From Fibrobacter sp. UWB11 (lineage in GTDB: Bacteria; Fibrobacterota; Fibrobacteria; Fibrobacterales; Fibrobacteraceae), in the NCBI RefSeq assembly GCF_900143015.1, contig NZ_FSRT01000001.1:310001-374000 (forward strand): DNA of 64,000 bases, given 5' to 3'. Both the position numbers and the translations under genes were made by a program. Shown in pieces: positions 25,328-33,355 of this stretch. The notes below the pieces were generated by a model. That model ran no database searches. It saw only the letters and a list, made by a program, of their open reading frames with translations, and was not told where the DNA came from. Within the stretch, counting starts at the first letter, position 1; each line of letters begins with the position of its first letter.

Positions 25328-25354
25328 AAAAAATGGCCCGCTTTAGGGCGGGTC
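25328..25354 (-). terminator. Terminator behind the zinc-ribbon membrane protein gene
   Basis: Minus strand reads GACCCGC-CCTAAA-GCGGGCC followed by ATTTTTTT. It lies between the convergent recombinase and membrane protein genes. Confidence 0.8.
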
Positions 25355-25377
25355 ACTCTCGAATTTTAGAGAATCTT

Positions 25378-26244
25378 TTAAGTTTGCTCTGTGTTCTGCT
25401 GATTTACATCGCGCTGGGCAATGATCTCTTCAACTTTTTTGTTGATGCGATTGTTCTCCAGCTGGTCGTGTACGGCCTGCTCGTTTGCTGTCGCGACTCT
25501 GATGAGCTTGATGTATAAAATGGTAAGGATAAACCACAAAACCGTACTGATAAATAGGACGGGGGTATTGAAGTTCCTTAAACAGATATAATTAAAAATA
25601 GGTGTTGCGATGTTGAATAATAAAAACCACGTAAGCAATTTGTTTGGAACAGCTTGGGCTTTTATACCCATTGATTTCAGGGTGTCATATTGATTATCTA
25701 TTAGTGTTTTAAAGATAAAGTAATTTGCAATGGGCAGGTAGTAGCAGATGGTTACTCCCCACGGAGAAAATTGTGTCTCTGAGAATTTGTTTTGTTCTTT
25801 ATGAGCATGATAAATCCAAAGCAAATTTTTGCCGATGAAAACGCAAAAGGGAATTGCGCTGGCCATAAAAAATACGATTAAGGTCCATACAGCAAGATTG
25901 ACTTCTCTTGGTATAGGGGCATTTTCTTTATAGCTTCCATAAAATGCCGCAATTGCGCCGAATGTCTTTACTTCTACGAAAAAGAAAATGACGTTTAGAA
26001 CCATTTGGAACTTTGTCCACGAGATGGTGCTCTTTCCGCGTCGTACGTTGCCGTCGAAAGCTCGTTCAAGTTCTGGGTCGACGAGTTCTTTGAGCGATTC
26101 CTTGTAGGCTTCTTCTTGCGCTTCGGAATCTGCGGATGAGGTCTCACATTCGTCTTGTGAAGACAAGCTTTCGTTCGGGGTATCGCACCACAGGCATTGG
26201 GGCATGTCGTCTTCGTATTCTCTTCCGCATTTTTTGCAAATCAT
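25378..26244 (-). CDS. Zinc-ribbon multi-pass membrane protein, paralogue of 6214-6900
   Basis: A 288-aa protein with an N-terminal zinc ribbon CKKCGREYEDDMPQCLWC, an acidic linker (about 22-75), four to five membrane helices and a charged tail ending NKKVEEIIAQRDVN. It shares with the 228-aa protein at 6214-6900 the blocks W-x-YHAHKEQNKF, FIFKTL, G-x-KAQAVP, LYIKLIR and KVEEI-x-x-QR. The start at 26244 is chosen because the Cys ribbon begins there and AGAGG lies upstream; the longer frame to 26325 has no such site. Function unknown. Confidence 0.75.
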   Translation of the reverse strand: MICKKCGREYEDDMPQCLWCDTPNESLSSQDECETSSADSEAQEEAYKESLKELVDPELERAFDGNVRRGKSTISWTKFQMVLNVIFFFVEVKTFGAIAAFYGSYKENAPIPREVNLAVWTLIVFFMASAIPFCVFIGKNLLWIYHAHKEQNKFSETQFSPWGVTICYYLPIANYFIFKTLIDNQYDTLKSMGIKAQAVPNKLLTWFLLFNIATPIFNYICLRNFNTPVLFISTVLWFILTILYIKLIRVATANEQAVHDQLENNRINKKVEEIIAQRDVNQQNTEQT

Positions 26245-26308
26245 AAGGCCTCTGTTACGGGAAAATTTGTTTGTGAAAAAATAACAAAAATGTGTACAAG
26301 AATCTCGC

Positions 26309-26340
26309 AAAAAAACGACCCGCATTATTGCGAGTCGTTT
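26309..26340 (-). terminator. Terminator behind the radical SAM gene
   Basis: Minus strand stem AACGACTCGC/GCGGGTCGTT (one T-G pair) with loop AATAAT, followed by TTTTTTT. Confidence 0.8.
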
Positions 26341-26412
26341 TAAAATCGTCGGCAGTTCCTTTTACGTTTCGTCGGCGTTTTTTCGCATTCTAGTAACTGC
26401 GGCGACGCCGCG

Positions 26413-27918
26413 CTATTCCTTAATTGTCGGAGCTTGTCTCGCGACTGGGGCGAGTTCACCATGCTTGCGGAACAGGTGCTTCACGAGCGTGCCGAATCCA
26501 CGGAGAACGCGGTAACGTTCACGCGGGTTCTTGATGGCCATGATGCCCTGACGGAAGATGTAGCTTGGACGCAGGTAGAATTCACGGCGGGCCTTGTCGC
26601 AGAAATCGACGAGAGCCTGACTTGTGAGTTCACCGCGCTGGATCGTGGTACGGTGGAAACCGTCCTTGTCGAGCCACTGGCTGTAATCCTTCGACTTGAG
26701 TGCACCGCTTTCAAGAGCTTCCTTATAGGCTTCGGTGCCGGGATACGCCATGATGGGATAGAACTGCGCCGTATTCGGGTTCAGCTTCTTGGCGTAGTCG
26801 AGCGTCATGCGGAGCGTTTCCGGCGTGTCGCCCGGGTTACCGACCATGAAGCATCCGTGAACGAGGAGTCCTGCCTTGCGGGCATTCTTCGTAAATTCAA
26901 TAGCCTTGTCCGTGTTCTTCACACCCTTGTGGATCTTTTCGAGAACCTCGGGGGAGGCACTTTCAAAGCCCACGCACATTTCGCGGCCACCGGCCTTCTT
27001 CATGAGCTTGAGCAAATCGAGCGGTACATCGGCGCGGGCGTTGCAACTCCACGTAATCTTGAGACCACGTTCGAGAATCAAGTTGCAAATCTGGCGCACG
27101 TGTTCATGGCTTGCCGTAAACGTATCGTCTTCAAAGAACACTTCGCCTAAATCTTCAAAGTTTTCCTTGATGTACTGGAGTTCGTCGACAACATCCTTCG
27201 GATCGCGGCGGCGGAACTTGTGGCCGTTGAGCGTCTGAGGAATCACGCAGTAGCTGCAGTGGTTCGGGCAGCCACGGCCAGACAAAATCACGATAAGCGG
27301 GTTCAGGTTTGCACCATAGAAATACTTCTTGTAGCAGCTGTAAAGGTGCTTGCGGTAGACCTTCGAGACCCACGGAATTTCGTTCAGGTTTTCAATCTTC
27401 GGGCCTTCGGGCTGGAAGTCCACCTTGCCTTCGGCAGTGCGGTAAGCAAGACCAGCGAACTGACCGACAGGAGCGCCATCGCCACGGAGGGCACGGACAA
27501 GGTTCCTACAGGTGTAGTCGGCTTCACCAATCACCACATAGTCCAAAGACGGTTCCATTTCCATGGATTCGAGCGGCTCGGCGGTCGCGTGCGTACCCAT
27601 GATGGCCACCTTCACGTTCGGCATTTCTTGCTTGATGGCGTGGACAACCTTGAGGTCATTCAAAATACTCGGGGTGCTAGTGCTGCAAATAACGAGTTCC
27701 GGGCCGAACTTCTTGATGCCCTCAAGCGTTTGCGCGAGGTCAAGTTCCATGGCGGGGCTGTCAATCAGCTGGATTTCGTTACCGTCGGCTTCGCAAACGC
27801 CGGCAGCATAGCTCAAAAACATTGGCCAGTAAAGCGTACTGGACTTCGTAACACACGGGGATCTAGATTCCCGACTGAACATCGGGTGGAAGGGGGGATT
27901 TAAAAAAGTAACGTTCAT
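26413..27918 (-). CDS. B12-binding-domain radical SAM protein
   Basis: A 501-aa enzyme. An N-terminal cobalamin-binding Rossmann domain (about 35-140, with LVICSTSTPSILNDL and VAIMGTHATAEP) precedes the radical SAM core with the cluster motif GRGCPNHCSYC (C-x3-C-x2-C) and GFESASPEVLEKIHKG. The C-terminal 90 residues are a family-specific extension. Such proteins methylate or rearrange unreactive carbons in lipids, tetrapyrroles or natural products; the substrate is not evident. The ATG at 27918 (MNVTFLNPPFHP) is preferred to 27936 because the family typically begins with such a strand. Confidence 0.88.
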   Translation of the reverse strand: MNVTFLNPPFHPMFSRESRSPCVTKSSTLYWPMFLSYAAGVCEADGNEIQLIDSPAMELDLAQTLEGIKKFGPELVICSTSTPSILNDLKVVHAIKQEMPNVKVAIMGTHATAEPLESMEMEPSLDYVVIGEADYTCRNLVRALRGDGAPVGQFAGLAYRTAEGKVDFQPEGPKIENLNEIPWVSKVYRKHLYSCYKKYFYGANLNPLIVILSGRGCPNHCSYCVIPQTLNGHKFRRRDPKDVVDELQYIKENFEDLGEVFFEDDTFTASHEHVRQICNLILERGLKITWSCNARADVPLDLLKLMKKAGGREMCVGFESASPEVLEKIHKGVKNTDKAIEFTKNARKAGLLVHGCFMVGNPGDTPETLRMTLDYAKKLNPNTAQFYPIMAYPGTEAYKEALESGALKSKDYSQWLDKDGFHRTTIQRGELTSQALVDFCDKARREFYLRPSYIFRQGIMAIKNPRERYRVLRGFGTLVKHLFRKHGELAPVARQAPTIKE

Positions 27919-27954
27919 GACGCTCACAAAATACATAATCTGAATTGATAATGC

Positions 27955-27960
27955 TACATT
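27955..27960 (+). promoter_or_regulatory. Putative promoter box of the MORN-repeat gene
   Basis: TACATT with 8 nt to the ATG at 27969; a TATAAT overlaps it further downstream (27960-27965). Confidence 0.35.
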
Positions 27961-27968
27961 ATAATGTA

Positions 27969-28580
27969 ATGAAAACGCTTTTTTTCGCTATTTTTACGAG
28001 TTTTGTGATATGTGGCACTGCAATGGCGGCGCCTCAAACTGCTACACCTGCTTTGGATACGGTCCGCACGACGTATGAGGATGGCCGTGTGTCGAGAATT
28101 TACACCGTTTTGAAGGGAACGGACGTGCGTGAGGGGGCTTCGCTCTCTTACCATCGCAATGGAAAATTGGCGATTGAAGTGCCCTATAGAAATGGCAAAA
28201 TCGATGGCGTTATGCGCTCGTACGATGAAAATGGAAAACTCCATGAAACCATCGGGTACCTCGAAGGCGAAGAAGAAGGTTATAGCACCATCTATTACCC
28301 AAACGGAAAAAAGAAAAACCGCGAGTCGTATCGTCGCGGCATTTTGAATGGCGTTTCGGAAACATGGGACGAAAATGGAAAGCTCCGTCGCCAGATTCCT
28401 TACGAAAACGGGCAGATTCACGGTGTCTTTAAAGCGTTCGATGAAATGGGCTTGATTCAAGAGGACATGAGCTTTGTTCATGGCATCCGCAATGGAGCAT
28501 ACCGTCGCTACAGCTTTGGCAAACTTGTTTTTGAAGCTGAATTTAGAGACAACCGCTGCGTCAAAAATTGCAATTTTTAG
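27969..28580 (+). CDS. Exported MORN-variant repeat protein
   Basis: A 203-aa protein with a signal peptide (MKTLFFAIFTSFVICGTAMAA) and about five repeats of the form Y-x-x-NGK-x-x-x-x-x-x-Y-x-x-G-x-x-x-G, for example SYHRNGKLAIEVPYRNGKIDG, which match the toxin-antitoxin YwqK/MORN_2 type of repeat. These proteins bind or wrap as long beta-meanders; the partner is unknown. A TACATT box lies 8 nt before the ATG, and the start is divergent from the radical SAM gene only 50 nt away. Confidence 0.82.
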   Translation: MKTLFFAIFTSFVICGTAMAAPQTATPALDTVRTTYEDGRVSRIYTVLKGTDVREGASLSYHRNGKLAIEVPYRNGKIDGVMRSYDENGKLHETIGYLEGEEEGYSTIYYPNGKKKNRESYRRGILNGVSETWDENGKLRRQIPYENGQIHGVFKAFDEMGLIQEDMSFVHGIRNGAYRRYSFGKLVFEAEFRDNRCVKNCNF

Positions 28581-28676
28581 TCATTGGTTATTGGTCGTTA
28601 GTCATTAGTTATATAGGTGCGCTGAAAGCGCCGAACTTAAAGCTGATGACTAATAACTAACTACTAAAGACTGCCC
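28579..28676. repeat. Intergenic inverted TAGTCATT tract with GC hairpin
   Basis: TAGTCATTGGTTATTGGTC on the left, ATGACTAATAACTAACTAC on the right, enclosing GCGCT-GAA-AGCGC. It lies between convergent stops of the MORN and DedA genes and may terminate both. Confidence 0.5.
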
Positions 28677-29420
28677 TCACTTTTTCTTTGGCTTCATGGC
28701 GTTCCAAACCATGTAACCGATGAAGAGCACTCCGAAACCGAGCAATGCGATAGCTAGTTCGGAGTTGTACTTTTCGATGATGTCTTTTTGTCCGTGGGCA
28801 AAATAGCCGAGCAGTGCTAAGACGCAGTTCCAGATGGCTGCACCGAGGAACGTATAAAGCGTGAACGGTGCAAGTTTCATCTTGGCAAGACCCGCCGGAA
28901 TAGAAATCAGCTGGCGGATTACGGTAATGAGGCGTCCGACGAACGTCGAAATGGCGCCATGTTCACGGAAGTAGTTTTCTGCCTTTTCGACCTTTTCGAC
29001 GTCGAGCAACAAGAAGTGTCCGAGACGGCTGTCGGCGAATTTGTAGATAATCGGGCGTCCGAGAATCTTGGCGAGATAGTAGTTGATATAAGCGCCAATC
29101 AATGCACCGAGAGTCGCAAAGAACACAATGAGTGCAATGTTGAGTTCAGAACCCGGTTGGAGTGCTTTATAAGCGGCTGGCGGCACAACAAGCTCTGACG
29201 GGAACGGAATAAAAGAACTTTCGATGGCCATCAAAAGCGTAATCGTTCCATAGTTCAGGTTGTCGTTATACCAGTCAATAATTTGGTTGTAGATACCTGT
29301 CGATTTCGCGGTGTCGGCTGCAACTGCTGCCGTGTCGGCGGAAACTACATCAGAAGCGAATGTAAAAGCGGTAAAAAGAAAAGCTAAAGCAATAGTTGTT
29401 TTAAGGACTGTGTTTTTCAT
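28677..29420 (-). CDS. DedA-family membrane protein with signal-like N-terminus
   Basis: A 247-aa protein. The DedA/SNARE-associated core (about 55-235) includes ESSFIPFPSELVVPPAAYKAL, LGALIGAYINYYLAKILGRP, and FVGRLITVIRQLISIPAGLAKM, whose conserved E, R and G residues are typical of DedA flippase/transporter-like proteins needed for undecaprenyl phosphate or lipid recycling. It carries an extra 45-residue N-terminus with a signal-type segment and an Ala/Asp-rich linker, absent from E. coli DedA. A TAAATTTG box ends 5 nt before the ATG. Confidence 0.88.
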   Translation of the reverse strand: MKNTVLKTTIALAFLFTAFTFASDVVSADTAAVAADTAKSTGIYNQIIDWYNDNLNYGTITLLMAIESSFIPFPSELVVPPAAYKALQPGSELNIALIVFFATLGALIGAYINYYLAKILGRPIIYKFADSRLGHFLLLDVEKVEKAENYFREHGAISTFVGRLITVIRQLISIPAGLAKMKLAPFTLYTFLGAAIWNCVLALLGYFAHGQKDIIEKYNSELAIALLGFGVLFIGYMVWNAMKPKKK

Positions 29421-29425
29421 TGGGG

Positions 29426-29433
29426 CAAATTTA
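29426..29433 (-). promoter_or_regulatory. Putative TAnnTTTG promoter box of the dedA gene
   Basis: TAAATTTG on the minus strand, 5 nt before the ATG at 29420. No -33 TTTG is evident upstream. Confidence 0.45.
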
Positions 29434-29501
29434 GAAATTTAAAAAATAAATTTTTTGATTTTATTATAAAAGTCGTTTTTTTTAATATGAAAAAGTACGT
29501 C

Positions 29502-29583
29502 ATGCGGGCGGGGCCCCAGCTCGGAGTTGCGAAGGCCGCACGGGCCCCTCCCTGCACCCTCCCCATCCTTGGCCGACGCTTTT
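29502..29583. repeat. 82-bp GC-rich dispersed repeat, copy 3
   Basis: Preceded by AAAAAGTACGTC as in the other copies. The quadruplex motif is intact on the minus strand of 29545-29564. It lies between the dedA start and the stop of the PEGA-like gene. Confidence 0.85.
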
Positions 29584-29608
29584 TTAATAATAATTGCTGT
29601 TATTGATG

Positions 29609-31324
29609 TTAGAAATAGAAGTAAAGGCCGACGCCGAGGAGTGCGGCTGCTGTTCCTAGTAAAATTCCTCCTGCTATGGCTTTGTTGTCTCCTTGATCGA
29701 CTAACTTCTTATTTTTCTTGACTTTGTTCTGGTAGTTTGTTCCCTTGACCGCTCCAGGAACCCTGAGTTCCTTCTTGATGTCATCAGCATCGTTGTAGTC
29801 CAAGTGAGCAAAGTACATGAGCAGGCCGCCAATAAGGGCTGTTCCTGCAGCTCCGCCAATAAATGCTTCACCGATGGTTTGCATTTTCTTTTCGTGCAGC
29901 CACTTGTTCTGTTTTTCGATTTCGTCAAAGTCTGTTAATTTCTCGAGATCAATGCTCAAGTCAATTTGCGAAACAGGAGCCGCAAAAAAGCTGACAAGCG
30001 TATCTCTGTAACCCGCTTTGCGGATAAAGAGACTGTCTATTCCCATGTTGTAAACGGGAATTTTTTCGGGTGTCTTGGCGATTGCCTTGGAACGCTTGGT
30101 TATGGGCGCGTTGGCCTTATAGACGGTTGCACCTTCGGGGAATGTCAAAATGCGAATTTCGGGAGCGACTCGCTTGAGCTTGAGTGAAACGTGGACAGTG
30201 TCACCTGGAAGTGGCGTGATATTTGTGTTAGCTCCCCAAAGGTGCCTGTCGACATCCCAATATGCGTAAATTGTGAATTTGCTTGTATCTGAAGTGACAA
30301 AAGTGCAAGGCGATTTGCAAATAGCATCTTTTTCAGAACGAGAAATTGTTGCTCCATCGGGATCGGTTTCGATATGAATGTACGAACGGTTCTTTTTCGT
30401 TTTAATCGTTTCTTTGCCCTGAGCGTCTAAAAGTTGGTTCTTTAATTTGTTGTTGGTGATGGCGTCGCTGAAGGCCGCTTTCCTTGAAATATTTACACTA
30501 GCCTTGTGCAACATCGGGAGCGAATCTTCGTAGAAAGCATGGGTGAGGTTTAGCGTTAAACTGTCCGTCTTGATATTTTGGACGATGTCGCCAAAGTATA
30601 TAGACCTATAACCATAAGAAGATAGTTCGTTCTGGATGCAAATGTTATCGTCGCAGTTCTTGATGTCGCTCTTGCGGATGACTTGTGGATTTTCACCAGC
30701 TTCCATCAGCAATCGCGCGGTAAGGCCTGTGAATTGGTCAACGACGGATTGATTAATTCCTTCTCCGCTGTAGGCGACAAGAACTGTTTTTACGGGTTTT
30801 GGTGCAGATTTTGAACTCGAAGAACTAACACTTGAAGAACTTGCTACGGTTGCTTTTTCGCTAGAGTAATTGGATTTCTTTGTGCTGGAGGAACTTTCGC
30901 TTGGCTGTTTGGCGCTTGACGATACTGCAGTAGAAGAACTTGAAATGCTTACGGAACTTGATGAAACTGCGGAGCTCGACAACTTGGCAGAACTAACAGC
31001 AGATGAACTTACTGCAGCGGAACTTACGGCAATAGAACTTGAACTTGGTTCGGTTTTAGCAACGCTTGTTTTTACTTGCGTTGATTCATCCAAAAGATTG
31101 TTCCCTTTTTCGTCGACAATTCTCTTGAATTGCTTCTTCGCAATCTTTACAATTGTGAATTTGTTTTGGATGTAGCCGCCGAGACTTACGGTGTCGTTCT
31201 CGATGCCCATGAGTTTAGCACGCTGGCGAGTGCCCGATAAAAGCTCTACATCGACGAAGATACCTTCGGGGTCTGCGAATGTGGCGGTTAATGCCATTGC
31301 AATGAGTAAGAAAATCTTTTTCAT
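29609..31324 (-). CDS. Exported PEGA-like protein with Ser-rich linker and C-terminal membrane hairpin
   Basis: A 571-aa protein, last gene of a five-gene operon. Signal peptide 1-17; an N-terminal beta domain (20-80); a very Ser-rich linker (about 92-170); a domain with VLVAYSGEGINQS (180-290) that may relate to TolB-like or FlgO-like N-terminal folds; two PEGA-like modules (ETDPDGATISRSE near 320 and TFPEGATVYKA near 395); and two C-terminal membrane helices (AFIGGAAGTALIGGLLMYF; AIAGGILLGTAAALLGVGLYFYF). PEGA domains occur in surface-layer and envelope proteins. Function unknown. Confidence 0.75.
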   Translation of the reverse strand: MKKIFLLIAMALTATFADPEGIFVDVELLSGTRQRAKLMGIENDTVSLGGYIQNKFTIVKIAKKQFKRIVDEKGNNLLDESTQVKTSVAKTEPSSSSIAVSSAAVSSSAVSSAKLSSSAVSSSSVSISSSSTAVSSSAKQPSESSSSTKKSNYSSEKATVASSSSVSSSSSKSAPKPVKTVLVAYSGEGINQSVVDQFTGLTARLLMEAGENPQVIRKSDIKNCDDNICIQNELSSYGYRSIYFGDIVQNIKTDSLTLNLTHAFYEDSLPMLHKASVNISRKAAFSDAITNNKLKNQLLDAQGKETIKTKKNRSYIHIETDPDGATISRSEKDAICKSPCTFVTSDTSKFTIYAYWDVDRHLWGANTNITPLPGDTVHVSLKLKRVAPEIRILTFPEGATVYKANAPITKRSKAIAKTPEKIPVYNMGIDSLFIRKAGYRDTLVSFFAAPVSQIDLSIDLEKLTDFDEIEKQNKWLHEKKMQTIGEAFIGGAAGTALIGGLLMYFAHLDYNDADDIKKELRVPGAVKGTNYQNKVKKNKKLVDQGDNKAIAGGILLGTAAALLGVGLYFYF

Positions 31325-31331
31325 ATTCTAC

Positions 31332-31964
31332 CTAAAATGAAAGAACGAATCCTGCGGCGAGGAATGCTATACCTGTTGCGAAGAAAACTCCTGAAACCGT
31401 TTTGGCTGTTTGGGCGCTACTTCGATGGTCATTAAAATCACGCATGTGCTTGTCGTACCGTTCGTTCACGAAACGCGTATTTTCCATAGCTTTTTTGTGA
31501 TTGTTCGCTTTGCTGATATTGTAAAGCGAGACTATCGCCGAAATTCCACTAATGGCAAAGGGTGCTATGGAGGCCCACTTGAGTAATCCTCCGAACATGC
31601 GCCTGTTTCTATGCTTTAAAATATCCTGGTTCATTGCAATTTCTTCGTCATCGTTAGATTGACGGAGTGCAACGATAATGAATGAAGTATCTTTTGGTGA
31701 AAGAGCAATGTTGATTGTTGTGTCCGCGTAATTCGGATGGAAAAATGAAACGATGATGCTGTCTTGTCCATCGGGTACGGGGATAAACGCAGGGGATACG
31801 TAATCGGGTTTGTTTGCAAAATCGGGCTGGATCAAGCCGGTGTAAAGATCGACTGTAGATGGGTTTGTCGAAATTTGCAAATAGCGAGTCTTTGCAAAAA
31901 CATTCCCGTAAAGAGCGAATAGTAAAACAAAAATGGCAATGGGGGCGATTCTGATATTAATCAT
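31332..31964 (-). CDS. PEGA-like exported protein with two membrane helices
   Basis: A 210-aa protein: signal peptide (about 1-24), one PEGA-like module (LQISTNPSTVDLYTG ... IIVSFFHPNYADTTINIAL), a polar helical stretch and two C-terminal hydrophobic helices (WASIAPFAISGISAIVSLY; VSGVFFATGIAFLAAGFVLSF). Its arrangement is a small version of the next protein. It overlaps the upstream lipoprotein gene by 4 nt (ATGA) and precedes the 571-aa gene by 7 nt. Confidence 0.75.
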   Translation of the reverse strand: MINIRIAPIAIFVLLFALYGNVFAKTRYLQISTNPSTVDLYTGLIQPDFANKPDYVSPAFIPVPDGQDSIIVSFFHPNYADTTINIALSPKDTSFIIVALRQSNDDEEIAMNQDILKHRNRRMFGGLLKWASIAPFAISGISAIVSLYNISKANNHKKAMENTRFVNERYDKHMRDFNDHRSSAQTAKTVSGVFFATGIAFLAAGFVLSF

Positions 31965-33355
31965 TTGTCGTCCTCCGGTTTTGCAAATGGCCCGGAAATT
32001 TTAGTCTCTGAACCATTGACTTTAATTTTCCAATAGACATTAGGTACTTTATTGCGTGCGTAGTCTTCGGCATTTATAACAAGCGTACATTCCTTGTGGC
32101 AAGTGTTCGTAATCGATACGACGTTACTTTCGTATTTTGTTTGAACCGTGTCTGCGTTTATAGTTGCTAAAACCTTTGTGCCGTTAACGCCTGAGCCGTT
32201 GTCGAGAATTACGAACTTGATGGATGCCGTTGTCGGAAGGTCTGTGTAGACTGGTGTCAAGTTGGGCTTGACTTTGTCTCGCAAATATAGTGTATCTGTT
32301 ATCGTCTTGGTATTGGGTGCCAAATTGATGGTCATGGAGTCGCAACCGTATTCTGTACGAATTGCATCGCAGATTACAATTTTAATGTTGGATTGGGGAC
32401 TCAGTGTTTTTTGAATATTTGTGGTCGATTTGTCTTCTGCAATTTTTGAAAGTGTATCTCCGGCTGCCGAAAGAATGGCGCCTGTCAACTTTGATTTTTC
32501 CGGGAAGGGATTGAATTGACTTACGACAGGAATTTCTACAATGGCTGCTCCGTCATTTTTCAACTTTGTTGAAAAGTTGAAAACATCACTATACGTTTGT
32601 TCGAACAGCCCCGTTTCGTTTTTGATGGTTGCTCGTATGCCCCAATAAATGGTAGATGTTTCTATGCTGTGGTTGATGGTATCGCCTTTTTCAGTTACAT
32701 CGGCGTTTAGTTCTCCAATCAGATTGACGCTGTTTGTACATTCAACGTTTCCGAGCGGGGAATCCCAAATTTTTTTCTCGTTGTAGCTTGCGTAAAGGGT
32801 GCAGTATGAGTTTTCCCAAGGGTCAATTCCAGAAATTCCCCATGAAAGTTCAATGCCGTCTTCATTATCGCCATCGGCTTGATTGTAATTGTTGGCGGGC
32901 GATTGTAATGTAATTGTTGTTGGCGTATTTACGTAAATAGTCGCTTTTGTTTGTAATGTGTCGCCAAGATGGTCTATGGTCTCAAAAGTCACTTCGTGAG
33001 CGCCTGCTTTGTCAAAGCTGTAATAAATCGAAGAGGCGCTAGCTTCGTTGTTGTCTATATTCCATTTGTGCGTGATGTAATAGGGAATAGCCTTGTCTGT
33101 CGAGACATATTCTCCGTTAATCGCATAAATTCCGCAAATACGGATTTTCTCATTGATGTTGACATAGAACTTATCCGAAGACGCGTAACGCATGTCATTG
33201 TAAGGGTCACCGTAATAGCCTTCGGGAACAACGAAAATCGATTGCGTAAGTTCGGGGACATCCGAAGCGTGAATTTCAGAATCGGAACAAGAAATGAGCG
33301 GGAGCGTAATCGCGGTACAAAACGCTATTGAAAGAGGAAAAATTTTGTAATTCAT
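31961..33355 (-). CDS. Ig/FN3-like lipoprotein 3 of the envelope operon
   Basis: A 464-aa lipoprotein with lipobox LPLISC (Cys23). It has a PKD/Ig-like domain (about 40-140, ending IYVNTPTTI), then an FN3-like domain opening LQSPANNYNQ and containing ELSWGISG, and further beta domains. The same PAN...W opening occurs in the two upstream lipoproteins. The start overlaps the preceding stop by 1 nt. No enzyme motif. Confidence 0.75.
   Translation of the reverse strand: MNYKIFPLSIAFCTAITLPLISCSDSEIHASDVPELTQSIFVVPEGYYGDPYNDMRYASSDKFYVNINEKIRICGIYAINGEYVSTDKAIPYYITHKWNIDNNEASASSIYYSFDKAGAHEVTFETIDHLGDTLQTKATIYVNTPTTITLQSPANNYNQADGDNEDGIELSWGISGIDPWENSYCTLYASYNEKKIWDSPLGNVECTNSVNLIGELNADVTEKGDTINHSIETSTIYWGIRATIKNETGLFEQTYSDVFNFSTKLKNDGAAIVEIPVVSQFNPFPEKSKLTGAILSAAGDTLSKIAEDKSTTNIQKTLSPQSNIKIVICDAIRTEYGCDSMTINLAPNTKTITDTLYLRDKVKPNLTPVYTDLPTTASIKFVILDNGSGVNGTKVLATINADTVQTKYESNVVSITNTCHKECTLVINAEDYARNKVPNVYWKIKVNGSETKISGPFAKPEDDK

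Noticed and set aside
26434-27903. Long plus-strand frames opposite the radical SAM gene
   Set aside because: Shadows of a well-supported minus-strand gene.
30870-31175. Leu/Glu-rich frame opposite the Ser-rich linker
   Set aside because: The complement of Ser codon runs reads as Glu/Leu; no independent support.
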